DNA from: Nautilus pompilius
Taxonomy: Eukaryota > Mollusca > Cephalopoda > Nautilida > Nautilidae
Assembly: GCA_018389105.1 (NCBI GenBank)
Contig: JACATO010001045.1
Location: 1 to 64,000, forward strand
Length of the DNA: 64,000 nucleotides
Reading direction: 5' to 3'
Shown: positions 35,062 to 49,620 of the stretch, one piece after another
How positions within the stretch are numbered: position 1 is the stretch's first letter
Layout: each line of letters begins with the position of its first letter
Program-made: the position numbers and the translations under genes
Notes under the pieces: model-generated
Databases searched by the model: none
What the model was told of the DNA's origin: nothing
Seen by the model: only the letters and a program-made list of their open reading frames with translations

Positions 35062-38000
35062 TATATATATATATATAGGTACAATGGTAACCATAAATGA
35101 AGGCAATCTTTTACAAACTATATATATTATCGAAAATTAATGTAATACACTATGACCGTGGTCATGATTGTAACAATAATGTAAATAAAAATATATGAAT
35201 TATAAAATTTATTAAAATGCCACGCAATCTGTTATTATGCTCAGATTATTATCAGCACCTTTTCAATATTGTATTTAATATTTGTACAATTTACTGTCGA
35301 TAACAAACCATGTCCCGCTTTGAGACCTCGTTTGACATTGTGACGAAATTACTTCCACTTCCAGTGCGAAAAGGGTTTGAGTATCACGTGACAATACGGC
35401 CCCCTGATTTTCAGATAGATGTCATTCATTTGCACACTTTAGTTTTGGTAAATAATTGCTTCATCACTAAGCTGATCATTGTTTTATGATGGATGGCAAA
35501 GAATGGCCCAACAGCGACATTTGACGGACAGAGAACTTACCAGACGAAATAGTTTCTTAGACACTGGAGCAACACGTTGTTATGTTTCAGATGTGCTTAG
35601 CGTAAATTAATGCTTCAATCTCATGAACTTGCATCACACTTTTGGTGGTAGTGTTAGACGATAAGCTGAAGACGGATTCGAGTCAAAAACGTATCACCAA
35701 GATGTCGGCGTTTTGTTCTTGAAGGTAGGAGAAACCGTTTACCAACGAAAAGTAAGTTGAAATCTGACCTTACATTTGTAGCGGGATTCAGTGTTACAGC
35801 ACAAACTGTGCAAATTCGGTTTCCAGATAATAGTTACATTTTAAATCATAATGATTGCTTATATTATACTTTATGCACATTACAAATTTGCTTTCCTTAC
35901 GGCACTTATAAACATTACGACAACAAAGTTGTGTCTGCTGATCCAAAACAAATTTTGAGTGGTATATAATTATTGCAATATTTTAATAATGTATGCACTA
36001 TTATAGCAGGCAGTGTGTGTTTGTGTTTACCATGTAAAAATAATATTTTTTTTAGGAAATGAGCTAAGTCGTTTATTGATGGCATACAAAATAAAAATTT
36101 GCAGTCGTCAAAAGTAGAATTAATAAAATAAGAAATTTTATAAATGATAATTGTCCGGAAATTCTTTGTATCAAATAAATACAAGAAAAGTTCTGAAATG
36201 AAAATGGGAGTCGACTCGAACTCCGTGGTATTCAGTTCGGTTTTTCGTACTTATTTAGCATAAAATTATAACTTGACTCGTACGTTAAAAGGTCATTTAT
36301 AAACAGAACAAGGAAAAACGATACACAGGTGTTTGGTGCAGTTATTTTTATTATTAAAAATTACAAAGGCTATACATATTATTAAAACTCTCAAAATATC
36401 AAATGTTTGACAAAAATAAGATAAGTACATTATAACATTATATATATTTTGAACAAAAAACAATGAATATTAAAATTATGCTGCGTGCGCATACACCCAA
36501 TATAGTGTCCATCTTACTTTTTGTGGTTCTGCTTTCTATGATTCAATAACTACATATAATTAAAACAATAGTAGATTTAACAAAAGTATTTCAGAGCAAA
36601 TTACAAGACCAATTATAAAGATTCCCAAATACCGTATAGTACCATGAAATATTCAAACTATAGTTAATGTTGTGTGTATGTAAACTGCAGGATCATGCGT
36701 TTGAAATTTTGAGTTTACTTTACGAAAACACTTACTTTCTTTTTTATCATTTCATTATGGAAAAGATTTATCATAGAAAATAACTAAATATCCCATGAAT
36801 TGTTTACCAAAACATACGAACCATTAATTGTGATGTTATCGTTTCAAACATTTTGAATAATTATGGCCTTAGTAAATGATATCTGTCAATGCCAAATTTA
36901 TACCAAATCAAAAGGACGTTTTTATCGCGTTCTTCAGATATTATTTCTTATGATTATTTTGAATCAGTGGCCTATTCCATGCACCTATTTTAAAAATTTT
37001 ATTGATGCTTGCTCTTAATTTTCTGGCTAAAATATAGCATTTAAAGGACATACCGTTATATGAAACATGCCATCATTACTTCTAGGCATAAAGCTGGTTA
37101 ATGGCTATGGAAATTTGTAGAAAAGATAAAATTTAGTAGTTGATATACAAACAAACGTTTGTTTGTACATTGAAATGAAGTAACTCAACCATGTAGTTAT
37201 CTGGTCGGAAAATAAAGAGAAAAATCATTGAACGGAAAGATAGATTGCTGATTGTAGAGACTATGGTTAATTTAAGATTGAATTAATTGGCCAGGTAGTC
37301 ACTATAATCTTGCATTGAGGTGATTGAACGAAAACACGATATTCTTAGGCTTAAAAAAACATTAGAACTTCAGTTTGTATCTAGCAATGTATCGCGGTTG
37401 AATGAGAGCATGCTTGAAATGTTTGATTTTATGCGTTTGATGACAAGTAGAAAGAAAAGCCATAACTATAGGAAGAGCTGTGTGTGCTCTGTAATTAGGT
37501 ATGGTGAGGTTCATCTTAAAGGATGATCAAGTTTTGTTTGTTATTTCGCTGCTGACTTCATAGAAATTTGATGAGATTCGCAGTAAAGTGAAATATCACA
37601 ATAGTCTGAAGGTCAATTGAAATCAGTCGGGGCAATAATCGATATGCGAAAGATTGCAGCAAGATAAAGATATCAAGAATATTGTAAAGATTAGTATTTA
37701 ATACCAAGTAGTAAAAGAATTAGAATGGATTTTTTTATTTCATGAATTTTACACTCCATGTCCACATAGAAACGTCAATGGCAAACTAGATCGAAGAGTC
37801 AAAGGAAACTGGTCGAACTGTTGTAATTAAGTTATGCACGTACTTACAACAGGGATGAGAAGTAGTTAAAGGCTATGTTTTGCGTTACGTAAGTAGATGC
37901 CCAAAATATGTGCAACATTAATACAAATGAAAATTCATATTTTATGTAATAGCTTGATAACAAAGTCGAAATTAATGTCTTGTTCTGATACACTGTTTGT

Positions 38001-38778
38001 TTGACTTTTTAAAATGGATTTCCGGCTGGATTAATATATTTTGATTTAAAATAATAAGTGGTAAGTCTTTTCGAATTGTGGGCTCGTGAGAGTTGATGCG
38101 ATCTTTGTATTGTGTACTTAAACTACCCTAGAATTTCAAATATAAACAAAAAGATTTAAATATTTTACTCGAAAATTGCTTCAGTATTATACTTAAATAT
38201 GGCGAAACAACTATCATTAATCACGAGGAAGTGTAATGACATGCACTTTTTTCAAATCTTTACCCTTGGAACCCTACCTTTGTTAATCAGTTAGAATTAA
38301 TTTTACAATTTTAATTTCATTATCTGCTTCTTTAAAAACAGAATTTTTTTTATTTTTTAATAATTTGGTCATAAGATTCCTCTGATATAAAGCTGCACTC
38401 CTAATTTATACACTAATAACTGTAGATTTTTTGGTTACCTTTCATGACAGTTATACTTTACTCCATACAATTCAATAACAGCAAAGCACTTGGTGTACAT
38501 TGTAAATGTAACTGATGGTTTGTCAATAATATATAAAATCGACTTGTTTCAAAATACTTCGGCGCTGAGTTCTTCGAAAGAGTGGCAGTTTATAACTAAG
38601 AAATTTTTTCATTAATGGGTAATACTTAGTATCTTTGAAAATAAGTTATAAAGATAAAATTACATTCGTGACAGACTGTCGTAAATCGAGAAGATACAGA
38701 GAGCTGTCTCATACTTAAGCAGATGTGTGTTTTTAACCCTCTGTATATAACTGGTCCCTAACTACCAATCAAAACTGA
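35062..38778. other. Intergenic right-arm DNA before the lectin 3' end
   Basis: Mirror of 7437-11140. Nothing beyond the possible exon at 35782-35969 is supported. Confidence 0.5.
35782..35969 (+). CDS. Possible phase-1 terminal exon, unknown protein (right arm)
   Basis: Mirror copy of 10236-10423. The acceptor is ccttacatttgtag, the frame is phase 1, and it ends at TAA 35967-35969. The predicted residues inside the exon are the same as in the left arm, with two silent changes. I do not recognise the domain and found no upstream exon. Confidence 0.25.
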
Positions 38779-38784
38779 TTTATT
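38779..38784 (-). terminator. Candidate polyadenylation signal for lectin copy B
   Basis: AATAAA on the minus strand about 270 bp after the stop codon of the lectin gene. Position is conserved with 7431-7436 in the other arm. Confidence 0.3.
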
Positions 38785-39054
38785 CAGCACTTGTTCAACC
38801 ATGTTTAGTCCAACACGGCCATGCCTTCTTCATTAACATAACCCTTTGTAGCAATAAACCTTTATCAATCCAGCATCAATCAGGTCCTTGCAATATTTGA
38901 GTAAACGATAGCTATTTCACCACAATGATATTCTTTTTAACCTGGGGAATGTCAGCTGTCACATTACTTATGTGCAAATGTAGTTAGGTCTTTTAGCCCC
39001 GATTTTTACAAAAATTAATAATATATATATATATATATCGAAAAAAGAAAGCAG

Positions 39055-39266
39055 CTACTTAGAGCAAATGTAATAAGTAAGCACTATATGGCAATTAGAC
39101 TTCTCCCAAATAATGGTAGACCTTCTTTTAACAGAATAAAGGCATTGATATCGAAGGGATCCAAGAAAATTTCCCTTCCACAGATTTGTATTTATCCTCT
39201 CCCCTTTCCAGTTTACGTCATATCTCTGGTCTTCCTTACTGTTTATCCCAATGCTAATCTGATCAT
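39055..39266 (-). CDS. PAN-PAN-C-type lectin copy B, exon 5 (second half of CTLD)
   Basis: Terminal exon of the minus-strand lectin gene, with acceptor tttattacag and stop TAG at 39055-39057. Exon 4 ends with one base of a codon and this exon supplies the other two, so the frame joins to read ...DVY-DQISIGIN. It contains DVNWKGER, a Cys after SLRY, then a Trp, a Cys in KSNC, and YYIC. With exon 4 this gives a six-cysteine, long-form CTLD. No EPN/QPD or WND calcium and sugar motif is present. The preceding intron is about 7.6 kb and holds the minisatellite and the hAT element. The last 93 bases are the hypervariable block when compared with 6957-7168. Confidence 0.88.
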
Positions 39267-40291
39267 CTGTAATAAATAAATAAGTTCAACTCAATTCTTA
39301 GATCATTTAAAACGACATTCAACAAAACTTTTCCGGAAAGAAATTTTCTAATATGAAAACGAATTTTCTGATCGGTTATTCTAAATTTTACACGGTAACA
39401 GACCAACAAAATCTTTATGTTATATTTAATATCTGATGCAAAGGACCTAGAATATATAATAAAAGAATATGCTTCCACTTTAATCGAATAATGATATTTT
39501 AAACCATTTTAAGTTAGTTGTATATTGTATCAAAGTTATTTTGAAATATGCACGAAAATAGAAAAAAAGAAAAAGTCCGAAAAGATCTAAATGCAAAACA
39601 ATGAAATTAAACACAAAAAATTTATTCATTAAGTTCGTTTCAATTAATTTCCAATGGAAGTGTCTGTTTACGAGATCATGTCTATTTCTAAAATGTGAAA
39701 TATATATTACAGGGATCAAGAATAAATGGTGGATGCATTTTATACTGTTAAATATTTTACACAGATGGTGCAACCTTGCAATATTCGAATTAATTAAACA
39801 AAAATCTACAAAGAAGATAAACCAACACCAATTAACAGTTTTAGAAAACAATTTAATCCTTTCGGAAATTATCCCATTGTTAATTTATTACAAATTCTTA
39901 ATGGAAGCATTCACGATGTCCAGTAAAATTTTACGAGATTGGCAGAGTCAATATTGAGTGTGGCCGCATCAGGATTTATACATCTAGCAGTCTTCAAATG
40001 ATTCATTAAAATACGTTTTGATCTTTTAAGGAAATGTTACTGGTCACTTCTACTATAAAATTACGAAAAGATGGCGTAAGTAAGATGATGCATCAGAGGG
40101 TTATATTGAAAAGTTTCAGATGTTCAGATAGAAGATTGGCTATTCAATAGTAGTTTGAAGTAGAGTACGACGCTTTACTCTCCAACATGATCGTGAGAAT
40201 GTAATGGTGACCAGAAAAATAAGGGTTGGTAGGAGGACACTTCTGATAAATGTCTAAAGTCACCACCTTACTTATCAAAACTACTTGTAAA

Positions 40292-40393
40292 GGTTTATGT
40301 GCGCGACTGTTTAGAACGCTACAGTGAATAGACCACTCTTTGTGCGACTGATTAATAACAAACTTGAATAAATATATATTGGCTTGTGCGATT
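40292..40393. repeat. Minisatellite, short part (right arm)
   Basis: Mirror of 5829-5936: two or three ~40 bp units next to the hAT element. Confidence 0.8.
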
Positions 40394-40401
40394 ATTTAGA
40401 C

Positions 40402-42007
40402 CAGTGGTTGCCAACCTTTTTGGACTCGAGGACCTTTTCCTAATAGTCAAAAGACCTGCGACTCCCTGCTACAATTCCATAATTGAAAAAAATCAAAAAT
40501 AAATTTAGCAAAAGAAATCATATAAATAAGAGTTTTATTTTAATATATTGACAGTTTTGAGTGAAATTCACCAGGAAAATTCATTTTACACTCATCCTGA
40601 AACATATCTTTCTTTCTCAAAATTTAGTGACCTAATGTGATGCTTGTTGTTGCGTCTGGACAGCCAGCTTGGAAATTCGCGGCCGTGTATTTATAAAGCC
40701 AACCTCATGTCATTCTCAACATTCATCCTGTTCCTTGCCTTTGTTTTTATGTGAACAAGAGTTGAAAATCCAGTCTCGCAGAGATAGATTGAGGCAAATG
40801 GAAGCAGAACTCGGAAGGCAAGGATGGTGACATTGGGATATGACTGATACATAGCACACCAGAACTCACTCAGCGATTTATCATAAAACAGGTTACGTGC
40901 TTGGGTGGTTCCGCAGATCCAAGAATTCATCCTGGACTTCATCGGGAATACTGGTTACATCCAAGGAAGCAGAGAATGGATTTCGTACCAGATTACCAGC
41001 TTCTCCTGTGAGCTCAGGGAAGTACTGTTTAAATTCCTTTTCAAGGGATTCAAGGTGCCCAGTAATCTCACCTACAGGATCTCATCTAGTTCACCTTCAG
41101 ATTCGCCTACCACACTGCAGAGTTTTTCAAACATGGCAATGTTACCAAGGTTTACTTTCCGACATCAGTTTTGTAGTTCGGATACAAATGCCTGTAGATT
41201 GTCTTGAAATTGAATGTGTGTTTCCCTTCCCTGAAGTTCAGCTTATTCAGCTGGTCCAAAATGTCTGCTAAGTAAGCAAATCTTTTCATCCAAGCTTCAT
41301 CATCAAAGCAAGCCACTAGGTCATGCTTACCTTGCACTTCCAGAAACAATCTGATTTTATCTTTCAGCTCAAGGACACGATTGACAACATTTCCTTTTGA
41401 CAACCAACGTGCAGCAGTGTAGAAGAGAAGAATCTCATGGTCAGAATTCATGTCTTTGTAGAGTTCTTTGAACAGACAGGTGTTGAGGGCCCTAGCTTTG
41501 ATGTAATTCACAATTTTGATCAGAGAATCAATGTACCTCCTGCAAAGGGGCTGGAAGAGCCTTAATGGCAAGAGCATATCGGTGAATCATGCAGTGAATG
41601 CCCTTTATTTTGGGGAGCAAGTTCTTTCACTTTCTTCTGGAAGCCTGATTCTGACCCAAACATAGCTGGTGCTCGATCTGTACAAACCCCACAGAGTTAC
41701 ATAAAAGGTACTTATTTTCTCCATAATATCATTGGCTTTTGTAGTGGTTTCAAATGCACTACAAAACACGAACTCTTCTTTGATGTCATCTGAATGGATA
41801 CCGACGTATTGGACGCAGGGCAATTTTTGTATACTTTGTTCTGAAAAAAGTGCGTCTTATAAGCCATCAAATACGGTACATATAAACAAGACAGATACAA
41901 ACTCATGAACAGTTTCTTGACACAGTCATACGACAAAAATTTTAACTTCCAGGGTTCCGAGACCACCCCAGAAAACACTTTGCGAACCAACTGGTTGAGA
42001 AACACTG
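40402..42007 (-). mobile_element. hAT transposon, 1606 bp (right arm)
   Basis: Mirror copy of 4223-5828 with the same length. Its 8 bp target duplication atttagac lies at 40394-40401 and 42008-42015. It is located in the large CTLD intron of lectin copy B, in the same orientation as the gene. Confidence 0.93.
40691..41823 (-). pseudogene. hAT transposase remnant (right arm)
   Basis: Mirror of 4407-5689. Open blocks at 41605-41823, 41152-41577 and 40691-40942 carry the same ZBED5/FAM200-like motifs (RWLSKGNVVNRVLELKDK, LSEFWCAMYQSYP, LCETGFSTL). The C-terminal frame stops earlier than in the left copy because of a TAA after MRLAL. The blocks are in different frames, so the gene is dead. Confidence 0.87.
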
Positions 42008-42015
42008 ATTTAGAC

Positions 42016-43115
42016 CACTGCAATGAATAGAAAACATTTCGATCGACATTTTAAAATCACACAATGAGTAGACCTCTCTATGTGCGACTGTTTACAAACC
42101 TATAACTAATAGAAAGCAATGATCGACTGTTAAAAAACATACGCTGAATAAACAACACAATTTAAAACTGTTTGAAAACATACAATGAACAGACAACTCT
42201 TGTGAAATTATTTAGAACGATACAATGGATAGACAACCCTTTCTGTGACTATTCAAATAAATCTACAAACACTAGATAACACGATGTGCGTTTTTTAAAG
42301 TCTACATTGGATAGAGATAATTTTGTGCGACTGATTGGAAACTTTGAAGAAAAAAAGAGTTTCTCGACTGTTTACACTTTCAATAAATGAACACCGCTTT
42401 AAGTGGTTATTTACAAACATACATTGAATAGAAAAGACTTTGTGTTACTATATATAATAAAATAAACAATAAATAGACAACATTCTTTTACGAATTTGGA
42501 ACCCCATAATGTAGAAAACACATAAACAACACTTCGATGACAAATACAAAACTATAAAACATAGATTACACTTAAAAACCTACAATGAATAGATAAACAT
42601 TTGTGACACTGTTTACAAAACCTCAATATGATGCCAATTCAGTGAGGAACGATTTAAGAAACAACTGTTTATAGCGCTACAATAAGATGACACCATTTTG
42701 TAAAATTTGTGCGACTATTTACAGACCTACAATGAATAGAAAACACCGTTTGTGGAAGTTTAGAAACTTATAATGAATATTATATTCTACACATTGTGCG
42801 ACTATTTAAAAACCTACAATGGATAGGAAATATTTTATGCAAATGTTTACAAACCTATAATTAATAGAAAACACTATGGTCAACTGTTTAGAAACGTACA
42901 ATGTACCGTATAGAAAAAAATGCTATACGAATGTTTATAAGCCGACATAAATAGACAACACTTTGTGCGACTTCTTAGAAACCTACATAAAGAGATAAAT
43001 CTTCGTGCGACAGTTTAATAACCTAAAGTATATGTGCAATGCCTTTTACGATTATTTGGACGGCTAAATGAATATTCAACACTTTGTGGGATCATTTAGA
43101 ACGCTACAAAATATA
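42016..43115. repeat. Degenerate ~40 bp minisatellite, long part (right arm)
   Basis: Mirror of 3114-4222. Units with tgtgcgac, aacctacaatgaataga words repeat about every 40 bp. It lies within the lectin intron. Confidence 0.85.
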
Positions 43116-46100
43116 GAGTGCTCTCTTTTCTCAAAGGTTTTTCAGGAGGCTTATAGATATATATATAAATGTCAATTTTTGATATCCAGTAAATTCAGAG
43201 ACTGAATTTTCAGATTCCATTCATAACAAAGCTCTGACTAAAATTAACGAAAAGGATTGGTCTTTGGGAGAGAAAGTCCTTGTAGGTTCTGGATTTCCAA
43301 CACCCCATAGAGAAGATCATTTTCCTTATTGAAAAGTTATTAGGAGAGACATTTTATGATTTTGAAGAACTTGAAAACATTTGATTCTCCAGGGTTCAAT
43401 GGGAAGATCTACGTAACCAATTTGGTCTATGAAAAATTCTCCGTAGAAATGGAATTGTTCTCGGAGTGGCATTTTCATCGATGGAAGCGACTTTATTGAC
43501 TGGAATGAGAATTGCTCAAGCAACATTTAAGCTATTTAATACATTTTCCTCCAGTGAAAAGGGATTCTGCGACATTTCAAGAGAGAATTGGCATGGGATA
43601 AATGCAGCATATTCCAAAAAATTACGTTTAAAGCTTTTGATCGTATGATGCAAAATCTTTGGACGAATGACAGTCCGATAGGATGGGTCAAATTGCTCAT
43701 GGAATAAGATTTTCGCCAGAATTTGCCAGTTTTTCCCAGAGAAACTAATGCAGATGAATTAAATGCCTGCAGGAAAGATTCATCACTGTGTGAACATGTT
43801 AGTTCCTTAAATTTAACAGCTAACATGATTGTTCACCCCCGTGAGAATGAATAAACAGGACTATTTTCCTTTGTTCTGCTGAATACTGATATTGGTATGG
43901 TACGTGAACCTGGAGAGGATAGGCAAATTATTCTGTCATGTAGGAAAATCACATGGTTTTGAAGGAGCTTATAAAAAACGTTTTTCTCATCCAAGAGACT
44001 ATTTTATGAATGTAGACTTGTTGACAGAAAGAGTTATTCTGGCTCCTAAAATGAATCAGTTGACAAAAAGAATCAGGAGCTGTTGGAGTTAATTCTAAAA
44101 GATACCAGATCCTACAAATCTGTGTATAATACGACTAATGTAGAAAATTTGTTTCATTATTCTTTTGAATTTTAAAACATTCTTCAACTACCTCGTGTTC
44201 CATCTCACGATCTAATTGTTAAATTGGGGTTCCAATCATGATACTAAGAAATTTAGATTCGTCCAAGCTCTGCAATGGCACAAGATTGTCCATTAGGACC
44301 CGGCCAATCATTGAAAGTTGTTGGTCTCTATTTGGATAGTCTAAGCTTCTACGAACAGCTGTATGTTTGATGCTCGTGAGATGCTGGCTGGCGTAAACAA
44401 AAATCTGTTTTGCGTTACACTCCAAGGAAAAACTAAAAAATATTGTCTACAATGAGGCTCTTATGGAAAAAAGTTAAACTTAAGTTACAGCTTTTAGAAT
44501 ATCAAGAAATGTATCATTAGCATCAGTTCAATATTTACTCAATGATTTTTATTTAAAGAAATAAAATTTCTGTTTTACAAACTGATATACCTTTTTTATA
44601 AACGCAATTATTCATTACGGAAGCATGGGACCACAGCTAATTTGAACTAATCACTGACAACGAGAACAAGAGATCAACGTATGGCGCGTAGTCTTACATG
44701 ATACATGCAACTCCACATAATTATCTTTGCTCTCCAGTTTCTGTGAGAGCCAGAAAGCGTTATCGCATTTGTGAACCAGTATATAGCTTATTTTACAGAG
44801 TACTTCCTATCGATCATCTGCATAAATATCTGTTGTCGACCCTCGCCCAATCTGAATGTAGTAGGTGTAGTGTAGAGCAAAGATTTAAATATGGAAGTTG
44901 CAACAATTTTGTGGTTACATGGAATATATGCGAACAACAACTTTGAATTATACAGCAAGGATAATGTCGCTTCTAAATTGTAACCACATTTTATTCCCAT
45001 AGATGAGCAGACGTTTCAAAATGCTTTATACACATAACTTAATTTATAAGTGGATCATGTGACGTCAGAGACAGCACTATTTAATAGTTCTTTTAAGGAG
45101 TTTCTCATTTCCGATTTTAGATATATCGATAGAATCTGTTTTTCCTCTTTTCCTTTAAATTTGACAAAATAAACTTTTAACTGCAAGCTCCCTAGATTTA
45201 GGGTCCACTATATTTTATTCTATAGGTGTATTACATCCAACCAAAATTATCTTTACAGCCAGCATGAACATTGCGATGGGTTTATAAATCAGTTAATATA
45301 ATTGTATCTTTTAGGAAATAATTACTTTACATATATATTATACACGTGAATGGTTCTTTGTAGGATTTATCCTTTATAATATTCAGATTTAAGAAAGACT
45401 ATTTCCGAAAGTACTCAACTTTTCTTAGTTTTTTAAACATTTGGTGTACATGAACCCGCTTTTATTAATTAATGGTAATCTTTTTGCGAATAATTTACTG
45501 CTTTAGTTCTGTATAACCTACTGTAGATTTTAATACTAATGGTACAATGGGAACCGAACCGTCACTGCCGAAACAGAAAGGAAATGGCTTCGGTATTTCA
45601 GTCCCGAACCTGCTACATAATTAGAATTATGTAATTGTTTTTTCTCTTTAATGAAAGCGTGAACGTAAATAAAGACATGGAAGCAAACATCAAATGAGCA
45701 AAATAAAACAAACAAAAAGGTTTCAGAGCGAACACTCGTGGCGTAAGTAAGGAAGATATGATATGCAATTTAGCTGTCCCTACTCGTGTGCATGAAAACA
45801 ACTTAAAGAGTATGGCAGAGTGGACTTTCGGGCCATTGAAGACGATATCAGTAAATCCATCTATAAAGACAGAAAACACATGATAAGAAAATGTATGCAC
45901 CATCTACCTCGAAACCTATGAGAGCTAAACATATTACACTTAGAAAGAAAAAATCAGTTTTTACTTAACACAGATAGTTTTAAATTCAAAAGATCTCTGC
46001 GTTGGCCACAACAAATAGGAAGATCATATACTCCCAGTTGATTAAAATGATCTTTTAGAAAAGCAATTCGGATGTATTGATCCAAAATTAAATATCTATT

Positions 46101-46832
46101 CACCAATGAAGTAAATAATAACTAAACTGGTATAATAAGGAAAGTCTGTCACTATGACAGAAAAGTGAAATGACACTTATTAGAAATTTAACTAAACTAG
46201 AAGATAAAAAACAACAACACAAAATGTCTCTCAATGAGAAATATATAGATATAGTCTGTCTCTCTAAGCATGGCCGACGTTGTCATAGTTACCGTCGCAC
46301 AGATTTTCAAACGCCAGTACAAAAGTTCATGTTGACAATTGTACCCTGATATCCAAAGGATGATACATCGAATGTTTTCCCTAGTTTTTATAAGAAGCGA
46401 CTTAGCGAGTGGTTTAAATTGTAGCGCTCAGGATCACACGATTATTTACGCCAAATTTTTTTCAGCAGAAGCCCAGGATGCGGAATCAAACTGACTATTA
46501 ACTTAATGCGGAGAAAGTGGCCCACACTGACTCTGTCCATACTGGCTCATTTTCGTCTTTACGGCAAAAAGTACCGGACGGGATAGTTTGTTACGTCTCT
46601 TTATATTTATCGTAAATCCATTCCGTTAACGGCACCGTTAACAAAAATGTAGAAATACAAAACGGATCTCGTGTGCAATTTGCCAATAGGTGACCTCCCT
46701 TTGCTTAAAAAATACAAATACATGAAAAATAAATGTGATAATAGCGTTCGGATTTGACATGATCTCGTTTGATGAGAAGTTTTGTGTGACTTTTAACTTA
46801 AAATAACGATGAAGGGAAAATAGGGAACTTAC
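43116..46832. other. Intron 4 of lectin copy B, upstream part
   Basis: Between the minisatellite and exon 4. The portion up to 46224 mirrors the outer left arm. The portion 46225-46832 has no partner in the window. I see no exon, RNA gene or mobile element. Confidence 0.55.
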
Positions 46833-47021
46833 AAACATCCAGTTCTTTTGTAAAGGTTTCAACCATTTTTTTTACTTCTGCTGTGGGTATATCGATGAGA
46901 TGAGCACCTTCAGCTTTACAAGTTTTATCGGCTCGATCCCACGTCATTCTTTTATCACTAAACTTATAGCAAACTTTGGCTTTAAGATCCAACACATAAT
47001 CTTCGTCTTCATCACAAAAGC
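46833..47021 (-). CDS. PAN-PAN-C-type lectin copy B, exon 4 (first half of CTLD)
   Basis: A 189 bp symmetric phase-1 exon with acceptor atatttcag and strong donor GTAAGT. It encodes the N-terminal half of a long-form CTLD. FCDEDEDYVLD opens the domain, CYKFSDKRMTWDRADKTC holds the first strand and helix with the second and third cysteines, and GAHLIDIPTAEVKKMV is the typical end of the first half (compare the A.L..I....E pattern of CTLDs). The domain is completed by the exon at 39055-39266. Joining to exon 3 gives an AGC codon across the junction. It lies 609 bp outside the visible palindrome. Confidence 0.88.
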
Positions 47022-49383
<2,362 letters not shown>

Positions 49384-49620
49384 TTCTGCCCATCCGATAG
49401 TAAGCAATTCCATCGTATTTTTGTCGTTGAGTGATAAAATGCACTTTATCGAAGAGACTGCATTCATCTTTCACCCTGTTGTAAGACACGGCCATGCAGC
49501 TTGGAGATTCACGACATTTCGTCAGACAGAAGTTGGCGTCTTCAGCGTTCCTAATCGTTTCTTTGGCCTGGAATTGTTGACGGCTAAGTTTCTCAATTAG
49601 TTTCGCAGTAGTTCTAATAT
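49384..49620 (-). CDS. PAN-PAN-C-type lectin copy B, exon 3 (second PAN/apple-like domain)
   Basis: A 237 bp symmetric phase-1 exon (79 codons) with acceptor ttctgttttag and donor GTAAGC. The cysteine pattern FCLTKCRESPSCMAVSYN followed by DECSLF matches PAN/apple-like domains, which usually mediate protein or carbohydrate contacts in secreted proteins. Four cysteines are present. The domain ends with YDGIAYYRM, as many PAN modules end in a tyrosine-rich strand. Identification rests on the motif pattern and on its place between another PAN-like exon and the CTLD. Confidence 0.85.

Larger units (their letters stand above)
25493..46224. repeat. Right arm of a giant inverted repeat (palindrome)
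   Basis: Mirror copy of 1-20726. Homology starts at the bases just before the Tc1-like terminus at 25506. It ends at 46224, the mirror image of window base 1. The right arm therefore ends only because its partner is not in the window, and the true arm may be longer. It carries the last coding exon of the minus-strand lectin gene, whose other exons lie to the right of 46224. Single-base indels relative to the left arm break several transposon frames differently in the two arms. Confidence 0.97.

Noticed and set aside
35480-35610. FLDTGATRCYVSDVL-like phrase resembling a retroviral-type aspartic protease motif
   Set aside because: It is an isolated DTGA match in a short frame without neighbouring polyprotein, LTRs or reverse transcriptase. 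Chance is more likely.
45613-45903. Open frame MVHTFSYHVF... kept in both arms as a gene
   Set aside because: Its length and end differ between arms because of frameshifts. It lies in the predicted lectin intron and has no domain.
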